A stretch of DNA of 33,318 nucleotides, from positions 1 to 33,318 of IMG/VR virus record IMGVR_UViG_3300021185_002032; one strand, given 5' to 3'. The stretch comes from a virus. This document shows positions 1-7,300 of this stretch, one piece after another. A program made the position numbers and the translations under genes. Position 1 is the first letter of the stretch. Each line of letters starts with the position of its first letter. The notes under the pieces are model-generated. The model made no database searches. It saw nothing but the letters and a program-made list of their open reading frames with translations, and had not been told where the DNA came from.

Positions 1-1431
1 ATACAGGACATAGGACAAAAGAATTTAGAAATGATGTTACTCGCTAAGCATGGCGGTGGAGTTGGCATTGGAGTTAACATGATTAGACCCGCCGGTGCTA
101 AAATTACAGGAAATGGAACATCAGACGGAGTCGTACCCTTTTGCAAAATATATGACTCAACAATACTTGCCACAAATCAAGGATCAGTTAGACGAGGAGC
201 TGCTAGTGTTAATATTAACATCGATCACCCCGATTTTGAAGAGTGGCTTGAAATTAGAGAACCTAAAGGGGATGTCAACAGACAGTCGCTTAACTTACAT
301 CAATGCGCAATTGTGGGTGACAAATTTATGCGTAAACTTGAACAAGGAGATGCAGAGGCAAGGACTAGATGGAGTAAACTACTTAGAAAGCGAAAAGCAA
401 CTGGAGAGCCGTATATTATGTTTAAAGGAAACGTTAACAAAGCGAATCCACCAGCATATAAAGATAATGGATTAAAAGTTCACATGACTAATATATGTAG
501 TGAAATAACATTACACACCGATGAAAGCCATAGCTTTGTTTGTTGCTTATCATCATTAAATTTAGCTAAATATGAAGAATGGAAGGATACTAACCTTATC
601 TATGACGCTACGTTCTTTCTTGACGGAGTTATGGAGGAATTTATTCAAAGAGCCAAGGGGTTACGCGGGTTCGAAAATGCTGTTCGATCTGCGCAGAAAG
701 GGAGAGCATTGGGCTTGGGAGTCCTTGGATGGCATACATATCTCCAAGAGAAAGGTATTCCTTTCGAAGGCTTACTCTCTCAGTTTGAAACTAGGAAAAT
801 ATTTTCGCAAATTAAAATCGAAAGCGAAAGAGCATCTATGGACCTTGCAGAGATTTACGGAGAGCCTCTGTGGTGTGCTGGAACTGGTATGCGTAATACT
901 CATTTACGTGCTGTTGCTCCTACTGTTAGCAATAGCAAGCTTAGTGGGAATGTGTCGCCAGGTATTGAGCCGTGGGCTGCAAATGTTTTTACGGATCAAA
1001 GTGCAAAAGGTACTTTCATTAGGAAGAATCCGACTCTTGTTAAAGTTTTAACTAAACATAACTTAAATAATGAAGAAACGTGGAATAAAATACTGGATGA
1101 CAATGGTTCAATTCAGAATATTAACGGGCTGGATAATATTACCGTGGGTGATCATAACATACCTGCCAAAGAAGTTTTTAAAACATTTAAAGAGATCAAT
1201 CAGCTGGAATTGGTTACCCAGGCCGGATTAAGACAACAGTATATAGATCAATCTGTTAGTTTGAATTTAGCGTTTCCTGCGATAGCAACTCCTAAATGGC
1301 TTAATAAAGTTCATATAGAAGCATGGAAGAAAGGTGTTAAAACTTTATACTATACGCGTACTGAATCCGTGCTGCGCGGTGACATTGCCGCTAAAGCAAT
1401 GGATGAAGACTGTCTCGCGTGTGACGGTTAA
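1..1431 (+). CDS. nrdA: Ribonucleoside-diphosphate reductase, class I large (alpha) subunit, 5'-truncated by the window edge
   Basis: This enzyme makes deoxyribonucleotides for phage DNA synthesis and needs a radical-generating beta subunit, which is not in this window. The frame is open from base 1, so the start lies outside. Using codon 1 = bases 1-3, I see the N-x-C-x-E active-site motif NICSEI with the probable thiyl-radical Cys166 (E. coli C439), the partner Cys181 in CCLSSLN (E. coli C462), the SGNVSPGIEP stretch, and the radical-transfer pair Tyr450-Tyr451 in KTLYYTRT. The C-terminus carries the redox pair Cys471-x-x-Cys474. The first active-site cysteine (E. coli C225) and any ATP-cone would lie upstream of the edge. 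About 230 or more N-terminal residues are missing by comparison with E. coli NrdA. It is the only + strand gene and converges on the late operon. Family assignment is very secure. Confidence 0.97.
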   Translation: MQDIGQKNLEMMLLAKHGGGVGIGVNMIRPAGAKITGNGTSDGVVPFCKIYDSTILATNQGSVRRGAASVNINIDHPDFEEWLEIREPKGDVNRQSLNLHQCAIVGDKFMRKLEQGDAEARTRWSKLLRKRKATGEPYIMFKGNVNKANPPAYKDNGLKVHMTNICSEITLHTDESHSFVCCLSSLNLAKYEEWKDTNLIYDATFFLDGVMEEFIQRAKGLRGFENAVRSAQKGRALGLGVLGWHTYLQEKGIPFEGLLSQFETRKIFSQIKIESERASMDLAEIYGEPLWCAGTGMRNTHLRAVAPTVSNSKLSGNVSPGIEPWAANVFTDQSAKGTFIRKNPTLVKVLTKHNLNNEETWNKILDDNGSIQNINGLDNITVGDHNIPAKEVFKTFKEINQLELVTQAGLRQQYIDQSVSLNLAFPAIATPKWLNKVHIEAWKKGVKTLYYTRTESVLRGDIAAKAMDEDCLACDG

Positions 1432-1437
1432 AAAATT

Positions 1438-1468
1438 AAGGGGCTTCTATACGAAACCCCTTTTTTTT
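1438..1468. terminator. Bidirectional intrinsic terminator between convergent nrdA and the late operon
   Basis: A stem AAGGGG-c-TTC (1438-1447) pairs with GAA-a-CCCCTT (1453-1462) around a TATAC loop, with one C/A mismatch. It is followed on the + strand by eight T's (1461-1468). On the minus strand the bases after the same stem are AATTTTT, so it can also stop late-operon transcripts. It lies 7 bases after the nrdA stop and about 70 bases beyond the last minus-strand gene. A weaker hairpin without a T-run, ATAAGC/GCTTAT, lies between the two at 1489-1510. Confidence 0.85.
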
Positions 1469-1531
1469 ATTCATTATAATTCTTAAACATAAGCCAATAC
1501 ATTAGCTTATTCCAATAGCTTTTTAGTTTTT

Positions 1532-1978
1532 TCATATATTATGTTTTTTTCTAAGCTTATCGCCTAATTTTCTAAGTTTTCTTAATTTTTCATTTTTGGG
1601 CGAAGGAGTATAAAAATCTTTCTTTGCTTTAAGGCCTTCCTTGGTGCTGGTATCAAATGTTGGCAAATGATGCTGATCAGTCCTAGGTAATTTCCTAAGA
1701 CTATCATTTTGCTTTTTCATGTCGCGTATATAAAGCTCTTTATTATTCATTTTTCTTAAGCCTTTACCGTCTTCCCTCTTTTCAGTAGGCGCAATATCTC
1801 TTTGATTTAATTGTTTAGCTGGAGATACATCCGCTCGAGTATGTTTGAAGGCAGGTTTTCTGCCATAGGTTGGGGCATTAGCCTCGTTCACCTTTACGCT
1901 GTGTGCTTTTCTTAATTTTTTAAGTGGACTAGTCCCTAATCCCCTAGGACCTATTCCTTTGAATCCATTGTATGCCAT
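1532..1978 (-). CDS. Small basic protein with GIGP tag and SPxK motifs (paralog 1)
   Basis: A 148-residue, Lys/Arg-rich protein and the last gene of the late operon. I know no function. It opens with MAYNGFKGIGPRGLG, shared with the proteins starting at 2371, 2940 and 3499. It has SP-x-K motifs at residues 17-20 (SPLK) and 52-55 (SPAK), and a further SPKN near residue 125. The middle is rich in K, R, N and D without clear hydrophobic segments, so it is probably largely disordered. Its start ATG follows the stop of the preceding gene by three bases (TAA-ATT-ATG), which implies translational coupling. Abundance of positive charge suggests nucleic-acid binding or packing inside the head, but this is inference. 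It could equally be a minor decoration protein. Confidence 0.8.
   Translation of the reverse strand: MAYNGFKGIGPRGLGTSPLKKLRKAHSVKVNEANAPTYGRKPAFKHTRADVSPAKQLNQRDIAPTEKREDGKGLRKMNNKELYIRDMKKQNDSLRKLPRTDQHHLPTFDTSTKEGLKAKKDFYTPSPKNEKLRKLRKLGDKLRKKHNI
1935..1978 (-). repeat. Dispersed repeat, copy 1 (5' end of a GIGP-tag gene)
   Basis: The first about 44 bases of this gene recur at 2328-2371 and 2900-2940. Against the 2900 copy, the stretch starting CCTAATCCCCTAGG (+ strand) is identical except for about three substitutions and a short indel. Against the 2328 copy, the final 17 bases up to the start codon are identical. Similarity stops soon after the tag. Confidence 0.75.
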
Positions 1979-1981
1979 AAT

Positions 1982-2371
1982 TTATTTGTTATATTTTTTG
2001 TTATAAATATTAGTATAATTCCAAGCATTAGTCAGTGCTTTCTTTTGAGCCGAAGTTCTTTGAGTAGGTCTACCGGTATTATTTTTTTTATCTTGTTGGC
2101 TTTCAAGTTTTTTCATTTCTTTCCACCCTTTAAAGTCGTTGTCTTTAGAGAACTTTTGCCCTCTAGCTCTACCTTCAGGCGAATTATCTGTTGTTGTCAC
2201 AAATGGATTATCTATCCTCCCTTTGGGGTTTTTATACACAGTGTTTCTAAAAATTCTATCTACTTTTATAGAATCTCTTTTAATTCTGCCTTTATTGCTG
2301 TTTTTAAGTTGTTTAAAAGGGCTGGCGCCTAACTTATTGGGTCCTATCCCCTTAAATCCATTGTATGCCAT
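1982..2371 (-). CDS. Small basic protein with GIGP tag and SPxK motif (paralog 2)
   Basis: A 129-residue, Lys/Arg/Asn-rich protein of unknown function. Residues 1-20 read MAYNGFKGIGPNKLGASPFK, nearly the same as the next gene downstream (start at 1978). After that point the two sequences diverge. The remainder contains NPKGR, NSPEGR and a Lys/Asn-rich C-terminus (NIYNKKYNK), with no membrane segment and no cysteine. Composition suggests an extended or disordered basic protein. It sits between a membrane/coiled-coil gene (start 2590) and paralog 1, in the tail of the late operon. A virion-internal or accessory role is a guess based on position and charge. Confidence 0.78.
   Translation of the reverse strand: MAYNGFKGIGPNKLGASPFKQLKNSNKGRIKRDSIKVDRIFRNTVYKNPKGRIDNPFVTTTDNSPEGRARGQKFSKDNDFKGWKEMKKLESQQDKKNNTGRPTQRTSAQKKALTNAWNYTNIYNKKYNK
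2328..2371 (-). repeat. Dispersed repeat, copy 2 (5' end of a GIGP-tag gene)
   Basis: Second copy of the tag-coding repeat. The last 17 bases before and including the start codon (+ strand AATCCATTGTATGCCAT) match the copy at 1935-1978 exactly. The part coding for GPNKLG has diverged more. Confidence 0.7.
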
Positions 2372-2383
2372 TTTTTTTAGTTT

Positions 2384-2590
2384 TTATTTTTTTTTAATAA
2401 ATTCAAGAATAATATTCAGCTTTTCTTTTACCTCATTCATTTGTTCTCTTAAGGATTCGTGTCGCTTTTCAAATCCTACTTTAACTTCTTTTATGCTAAA
2501 AAAAGTAAATTTATATAGAACATACAAAGCGCCTATTAATAAAACAACAGACAAACCGTAACTTTCTATTAGCTGAAATATTTTTTCCAT
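2384..2590 (-). CDS. Small membrane protein with coiled coil (candidate accessory holin or spanin-like)
   Basis: A 68-residue protein with one clear membrane helix at about residues 11-31 (LSVVLLIGALYVLYKFTFF). It is followed by a charged, heptad-like helix (about 34-66) ending in KKK. This plan, an N-terminal transmembrane helix followed by a short cytoplasmic or periplasmic coiled coil, is that of BhlA/UviB-type holins. It is also like a very short inner-membrane spanin. It lies within a few genes of the endolysin and a second small membrane protein (3880-4035), so a role in lysis is reasonable. The topology, and so the choice between holin and spanin, cannot be read from the sequence. No lipobox-bearing outer-membrane spanin was found nearby. 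Confidence 0.75.
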   Translation of the reverse strand: MEKIFQLIESYGLSVVLLIGALYVLYKFTFFSIKEVKVGFEKRHESLREQMNEVKEKLNIILEFIKKK

Positions 2591-2592
2591 GT

Positions 2593-2940
2593 TTATGATT
2601 TTTTATGTTTACTACAAAAACTAGATGCAGCGCCTACGCTACCAAATCCCCATTTTTTTAACGCCATTGCTTTCCTTGTTGGCTCACCTTTTTCGTCTTT
2701 CATGGCTCCTTTCATGCCCGCAAATCTGCATGCAAATGAAACTCTTCTAGGGCTAGTGCCTGATAAATGTCTTCTACCTAATGTCTTTCCTGTTTCTTTA
2801 GTATATTTAGACCTCATTTTACGATTTGACTTTTCGTAAGCAGCGTCCTTGATTTTAGCAGGTGAATCGCAGTCATGACAACCTTCTTCTTTGCCGCCGC
2901 CTAATCCCCTAGGCCCTATTCCTTTAAATCCGTTGTACAT
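2593..2940 (-). CDS. Small Cys-containing protein: GIGP tag fused to a conserved phage domain (paralog 3)
   Basis: A 115-residue basic protein. The N-terminus (MYNGFKGIGPRGLG) is the shared tag and is followed by CHDCDSPAK (21-29). The C-terminal part, about 60-101, contains SPRR then SFACRFAGMKGAMKDEKG and PTRKAMALKKW. I know this as a small conserved domain of uncharacterised phage proteins (consensus like SFCARMxGMKGPMKDxKGxPTRKAxALRxW, I believe DUF6321, number to be confirmed). Cysteines at 21, 24, 71 and 109, with histidines at 22, 58 and 112, could bind a metal, but no standard zinc motif is clear. The junction of a paralog-wide tag with an otherwise independent domain is the notable point. 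Function unknown. Confidence 0.8.
   Translation of the reverse strand: MYNGFKGIGPRGLGGGKEEGCHDCDSPAKIKDAAYEKSNRKMRSKYTKETGKTLGRRHLSGTSPRRVSFACRFAGMKGAMKDEKGEPTRKAMALKKWGFGSVGAASSFCSKHKKS
2900..2940 (-). repeat. Dispersed repeat, copy 3 (5' end of a GIGP-tag gene)
   Basis: Third copy of the tag-coding repeat, nearly identical to 1935-1978 apart from about three substitutions and loss of the second (Ala) codon. It contains the same CCTAATCCCCTAGG block. Confidence 0.75.
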
Positions 2941-2946
2941 ATTAGT

Positions 2947-3180
2947 TTATTTTTTATATTTACTTACTCTTCCTTTTGTGTTCTTTTCTCTTTTAGCTGC
3001 GGCTTTTTGAGCAGGTGTTAACTCACTCCAGGTAGCCGGTGTATTTTTTGAAACTTTTTTAGTGGGTCTAAATGTATTTTCACCGCCTTTATAATCCTTC
3101 TTGCCGCTTGGCGTTTCCCATTCTTCTTTAAACCAGCGATTTAGATTTTTAAGAGGGGAAGGTTTCATCTTAAAAGCCAT
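2947..3180 (-). CDS. Small basic protein with SPLK motif
   Basis: A 77-residue Lys-rich protein starting MAFKMKPSPLKNLNRWF, with the SPLK motif at residues 8-11. It lacks the GIGP tag of its neighbours. The next part, WFKEEWETPSGKKDY followed by RPTKKVSKNTPATWSEL, resembles a set of short uncharacterised phage proteins I have seen with WFxExW and a 'xPTKRVSKxTPxTW' stretch. I cannot name the family securely. The C-terminal half is a run of Lys/Ala/Arg. It is packed between two GIGP-tag genes, with 1 and 6 base gaps, so it is surely co-transcribed. No function can be assigned; DNA binding or a head-internal role would fit the charge. Confidence 0.75.
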   Translation of the reverse strand: MAFKMKPSPLKNLNRWFKEEWETPSGKKDYKGGENTFRPTKKVSKNTPATWSELTPAQKAAAKREKNTKGRVSKYKK

Positions 3181-3181
3181 A

Positions 3182-3499
3182 CTATTTAGATTTGTTTCCC
3201 CAGTTAGCAGCCCCTACTTTTCTACACTTAACCATAGCTCCGCTTCTATACGCTGAGTTTCCTCCTTTGTATCTTGCAGCTACTTTAGTATAACAAGCAT
3301 CTTTTTTCTTAGCGGGACTAGGTGTATGTCCATAGCCTTTTTCCTTTAAATCTAAGTGCTCTTGTTTAGTATTAGCCATTACTGTTTTACCAGATTTGCT
3401 GTGCATTTTATGTGCCTTAAATTTAGCTGGAGATCCTATACTGTATCCATTATTACCCTTTATGCCTAGACCCTGAGGCCCTATACCTTTTGTTCTCAT
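3182..3499 (-). CDS. Small Cys-containing protein: GIGP tag fused to a CYxKVxxRYK domain (paralog 4)
   Basis: A 105-residue basic protein. The N-terminus carries a shortened tag (MRTKGIGPQGLG) and SPAK at 23-26. A second SPAK (61-64) introduces a C-terminal domain with DACYTKVAARYK, SAYRSGAMVKCRKVGA and NWGNKSK (67-105). That domain is familiar to me as a conserved tail of many marine phage proteins (xACYxKVKxRYKxxPSAYASGALVxCRKxGAxNWGN), with two conserved cysteines, here Cys69 and Cys92. Its function is unknown. The start ATG follows the endolysin stop as TAA-ATT-ATG, suggesting coupled translation. As in paralog 3, a common N-terminal tag is joined to an unrelated conserved domain. Confidence 0.8.
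   Translation of the reverse strand: MRTKGIGPQGLGIKGNNGYSIGSPAKFKAHKMHSKSGKTVMANTKQEHLDLKEKGYGHTPSPAKKKDACYTKVAARYKGGNSAYRSGAMVKCRKVGAANWGNKSK
3465..3499 (-). repeat. Dispersed repeat, diverged copy 4 (5' end of a GIGP-tag gene)
   Basis: A diverged copy of the tag-coding repeat: CCTAGACCCTGAGGCCCTAT (+ strand) aligns with CCTAATCCCCTAGGCCCTAT at 2900. The start-proximal part is replaced, giving MRTKGIGP in place of MYNGFKGIGP. Confidence 0.55.
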
Positions 3500-3502
3500 A
3501 AT

Positions 3503-3883
3503 TTATTTTTTAGTGTTATCCCATCTTGCTTTGCTATCTCGGATGTCTACATGGGTAAACGTATTGTATCTACCTAAGCCACCGAACTTTACCACATTAT
3601 TATCTATGTCTTCTTCTATAACATCCGCTAGCTCATTAGGTGTTAATTCTGCGGTTATGTCTGCGGCCTTGCCTAATACATGCTGACTTGTAGAATTACT
3701 ACCGATGCTTCCGTTGTGGCTTTCACATCTATACGCACTGTTAATATGTATAGATCCATATATATCCCTTAAGACTTGTAATTGATCTGACAGCTTAAAT
3801 ATGTTTTCTATTACATTGCGGGGCATTTCACAGCCACACTTGCATTGGAACTCTTCTAATTTAAAGTTATCAGTTAATATCAT
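3503..3883 (-). CDS. Endolysin, peptidase M15-type (D-Ala-D-Ala carboxypeptidase / L-Ala-D-Glu-like)
   Basis: A Zn-dependent murein peptidase expected to cut peptide cross-bridges during lysis. Numbered from Met at 3883 (126 aa), the M15 motifs are SAYRC (49-53), SQHVLGKAADI with Zn ligands His68 and Asp75, and FTHVD with the third ligand His111. The start MILTDNFKLEEFQC is typical of the M15_3 subgroup, and CKCGC (14-18) is usual there. The frame is open up to 3958, but the added 25 residues are not family-like. They are covered by an upstream small gene (3880-4035) whose TGA overlaps this ATG as ATGA, so I place the start at 3883. There is no signal peptide, so export should depend on a holin, which that neighbour could supply. 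Confidence 0.92.
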   Translation of the reverse strand: MILTDNFKLEEFQCKCGCEMPRNVIENIFKLSDQLQVLRDIYGSIHINSAYRCESHNGSIGSNSTSQHVLGKAADITAELTPNELADVIEEDIDNNVVKFGGLGRYNTFTHVDIRDSKARWDNTKK

Positions 3884-4035
3884 TTTTTCTTTTTTAAGGT
3901 TGCCCACTTTGAAATAGTATATCCTATGGTTATTAATAGCAATATAATTTTTAACCAATCCTCTATACCCATAAAAGTAGTTACTCCTAATGTGCTGCCG
4001 TTTATTATGTATAGTTTTATTTCACTTATGCTCAT
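3880..4035 (-). CDS. Holin-like small membrane protein
   Basis: A 51-residue gene found by translating the gap upstream of the endolysin. It begins MSISEIKLYIINGSTLG and continues through IEDWLKIILLLITIGYTI to a basic end (KWATLKKKK). Residues 26-45 form a strong membrane helix; residues 7-23 are mildly hydrophobic and could be a second or amphipathic segment. The positive C-terminal tail suits a cytoplasmic end. The pattern, an N-terminal segment then 'IExxLKIxLLxxTIGYTxxKW', is one I associate with small holins of marine phages. Its TGA overlaps the endolysin ATG (ATGA), the classic coupled holin-endolysin arrangement. The upstream leader is A-rich (AAATAAAAAT-ATG), as elsewhere here. It was missed by length cut-offs rather than being doubtful. 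Confidence 0.8.
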   Translation of the reverse strand: MSISEIKLYIINGSTLGVTTFMGIEDWLKIILLLITIGYTISKWATLKKKK

Positions 4036-4045
4036 ATTTTTATTT

Positions 4046-4393
4046 TTATGCTATTCCGTCGCGAGACATGTTGTTAAAACCTCTTCTTTTTAAATCGTAG
4101 TCCTCTTCCCTTTCTTCTATATTTATAGAGCGGTTTTCTTGTCTAGCAGCTCTTTTTAATAAACGTGTAGCTTTTTTATTTCTGCCCTCGTCAACAGCTT
4201 TTCGGCCTTTAGCCGCTGTTCTTTCTGATTTAGCCCTTACTTTTTCAGACCTTTTTAGTTGTTTAGCAGGTGATGGATTACGCTCAGGCACAGCGCCTCC
4301 GCTGCCATCTGCATTCATAGATATTTCCATACCCTTAGGGGCTTTTACGCCGCACCTTGCTTTAGATACTCTAGTTGTTATTGGTAAGTTCAT
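4046..4393 (-). CDS. Small Arg/Lys-rich protein with SPAKQL motif
   Basis: A 115-residue, strongly basic protein of unknown function. Residues 36-48 (PERNPSPAKQLKR) contain the SPxK motif common to the small proteins of this region. It is followed by a long Lys/Arg/Ala/Glu helix (about 48-105), likely a single charged helix or coiled coil, and a short C-terminus MSRDGIA. The N-terminal 35 residues (KARCGVKAPKGMEISMNADGS) have no GIGP tag. The start is two bases after the stop of the giant protein gene (TAA-CT-ATG), so translation is likely coupled to it. Head-internal or DNA-binding roles are guesses from charge and position. Confidence 0.75.
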   Translation of the reverse strand: MNLPITTRVSKARCGVKAPKGMEISMNADGSGGAVPERNPSPAKQLKRSEKVRAKSERTAAKGRKAVDEGRNKKATRLLKRAARQENRSINIEEREEDYDLKRRGFNNMSRDGIA

Positions 4394-4395
4394 AG

Positions 4396-7300
4396 TTATT
4401 TGTTTGCGCGAGCTTCAGCTTTCATTTCTTCAAGCTTTTCTTTCGCTTTTTCTTTTCTTCTTTTTTCCTTATTATCTAATTTTTTTCTATATTTAGCTAC
4501 AACTTTAATCAAATCGTTTTCTTCGTTCTTAGCCCCAACAGCCCAAGACTTCCATCCTAATGCTAAAGCTATTCTTTGGTACACTGTATTTCTAGAATCT
4601 AATGCCTCAACTATAGAATTTACTTCGTCAACTACACGGGCTAGTGGTATATTTATTGCGCCCTCAACTAAATTTCCTGCAGCATTCCAGGCTGGACTTA
4701 AATTAAATTTCCCGTCTATGGTTACGTCAAATCCTCTTTCGTCTATAACGCCTTCCTCGTACCTTAAAGTTTTAATACCGCTTACTATTTTTCGCCCTTT
4801 AGATCCTACTGCAGGCGATAGGTTAAGAAATGCTAATAGGGTTTTAGAATCATCCGCCATAAATCCTCGGTCATTCTGCTTCTTCCATTCTATTATAACA
4901 TTTTTTATAGTAGAAACAACTGCTCCGGGTATACCAAATCCACCTTTAAGAGTGGTGTCTATCATAGAGTTTAATGTATACATCCACTTGTTATCTTTTT
5001 CAGCCTGTAGTTGTTCTTCAGTTTTTTCTTCGTCATCATCGTTAAATCCAGGTATAAGAGCAAATAGACCCGCTTGAAGTGTAGAAAATATTGCGTTTTG
5101 TATAAAACCGTAATATATCATTTTGCTAACATTAGAAAAATCACTTTGAGCTTGTGTCATGCCTGGTGTCCTTCTTCTATTCACTAGATCAAGAAATGAT
5201 TTTTTTATGGTTCTATTAAGCTGTATAGGTGTATTCATAAAGTTTAACACAACCCTACCTAGCGTACCTGCTTGATCTGAAGATATTAAAGCCGGATCTC
5301 CTGATTGCTGTATTGGGTCTGATGTTTCACTAAAGTCTTCCCAAGCTTTTTCTTCAGCTTGTTTTTCTGTGTAAACTTTTTTACCGTCCGCGTCAACTTC
5401 GCCTAAGTAAGTATTTAATCTATTCCTATAAAACGTAGCGCCTCCAGCGGCTATAGCAAAACTATCAACCATTTGGGTAGGCGTAAAACCTATTTTAAGC
5501 AAATAACTAAGAGCTGCTGTAGCTTTATCTTTCGCTCCTGTAACAGCACTAGCTATTTCCGCGGCATTTACATCGGTATTTAGTCCTGATCTTCTTTGCT
5601 TAAGCTTTGGTGAATTAAATATCATTGCAAAATCTGCCCAGAATTGTTTTTGATTAGCAAATGCGGCAGCAGCTTTCATAGGATTATTGTCGCTCCAGTT
5701 TACAAAGTTAACAGTAGAAAGCAATTGTAGTAATGCTGATCTCCTATTGAAAAACATTATAGCACCAATAGAATTGTTTAGCCATGTATTAAAAGCATTT
5801 TCATTTTTATTAGCAGAAGATCTCTGAGTTCTATTTACGCCAGATTTCATTCTTTCTATTATATTTTCTAATGCCTGTCTATGGTCTTTACCGTATATAG
5901 CCTCTATTTTATTTAAATTGTTTTCGCTAAATATTAAGTCAACATTCTGTATAAATTCTTGTATGTATTCTTTTCTACCGGCTTTTTCTGTAAAGTTATT
6001 AAGATCAGAAAGTATTGTTTGAGCATTCCAGTAATCGTCAGGTTTTGACCATTGCTTTCTTTGTGATACTCTTAATGCTCCATTAGCATAAGCCAGCAAA
6101 TCGGCATCGTTTTCTATAAATTTAACTAATTGTCTTTCCTGTTTTCTAGTAAGACCGGGAATCTCGTAACCTGCTTTATTCCATAAGTATATACGCAATG
6201 CTTGATCATGAGTATATGCCATGCCCGGTATTTTCTTACCTAGCTTTTTTAACACAGGTTTGAATTGCTTGTTAAGCGCAGTGAATCCGTTTTTAAGTGA
6301 TTGTTTGGCCCTCTCTATGTTTCCTACTCCTCTAAAGTATGGTTTTATTAAAAAGTCTTCAAAAAACTTTTGATCAGCATCTCCTTGTCTTCCTTTACCT
6401 GCAAACGTAAAAGAAGTAAGCCCTCTAAAATCATCAAGTGTAGACGGCATCCAAAGCTTAAATCTACCTTTTCTTTTACCTAGCTCCGATGCTTCAACTC
6501 TAGTTAATCGTTTTCTAGATGGAATACCGGAAGCTCTCTCTAACATGTCGTTCATGGTTTTGTTCATGGAGTTACTAAACTTAACTCTAGACCTTTGCGT
6601 TTTACCTTTAACATCAAACGTGTTAAGTATATCTCTTACAGCTTTAGGTTGATTTTTAAAATCTACTATAGACAATTCCGTTTGTCCTTTAACGCCTTTG
6701 CCTTTAAGCGCTTTACCTACAGCTTTAACGTTACCTAAGTGATCATCAGCAAAGTAAAAATCATTATAACCTTCGGCTATTTTGCCAACCATCCAGTCAG
6801 CTTTAGCTTTAGGTGATCCGTTGCCTAGACCAGTTATATTTTTCAAGGGTATGTTTAAGCCCTCAGACTTTAAAAATTCATGTATTGCCTTAGCAGAATT
6901 TGCCGGTCTTGCGGTTAAAACAAATATATCTTTATTAGTATACTTGCCTTCTTTCTTTTGTGCTTCGCTAAACAGCGGGCCTAACTCCCCTTTCATTACC
7001 TTGCTAAATTCGCTGAAGTCAAACTCAGCTCCTTGCTCAAGCATAGCTTCGGACTTAGCGGCAAATTGAGCTGCGTTTAGCTTGCCTTGTTTTACAGCTA
7101 CCGCAGATCCTTGTACGATTCCTTCATTACGTTGATTATAATCCGCAGACCCTATTAATTTTTTTGTGCTATTAAAAGGAATAACAGCTTCTGCCATTAG
7201 ACTCTTCTTGCCAGGATTATAACTAGGCCCCTCTTTATAAATTATGGAATCAAACCCTTCGCTTTTTAAGATGTTTAAATACTCTTTATTTCTTTCAGAA

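Noticed and set aside
95-1051. Two + strand frames of 126 and 159 codons inside nrdA
   Set aside because: They are shifted readings of the nrdA sequence, which carries all active-site motifs in its own frame.
1489-1510. Hairpin ATAAGC/GCTTAT as a second terminator
   Set aside because: Short AT-rich stem without a T-run on either side; the 1438-1468 element explains termination.
3884-3958. N-terminal extension of the endolysin frame to 3958
   Set aside because: The added 25 residues do not look like M15 proteins and are covered by the holin-like frame that ends in an ATGA overlap with the Met at 3883.
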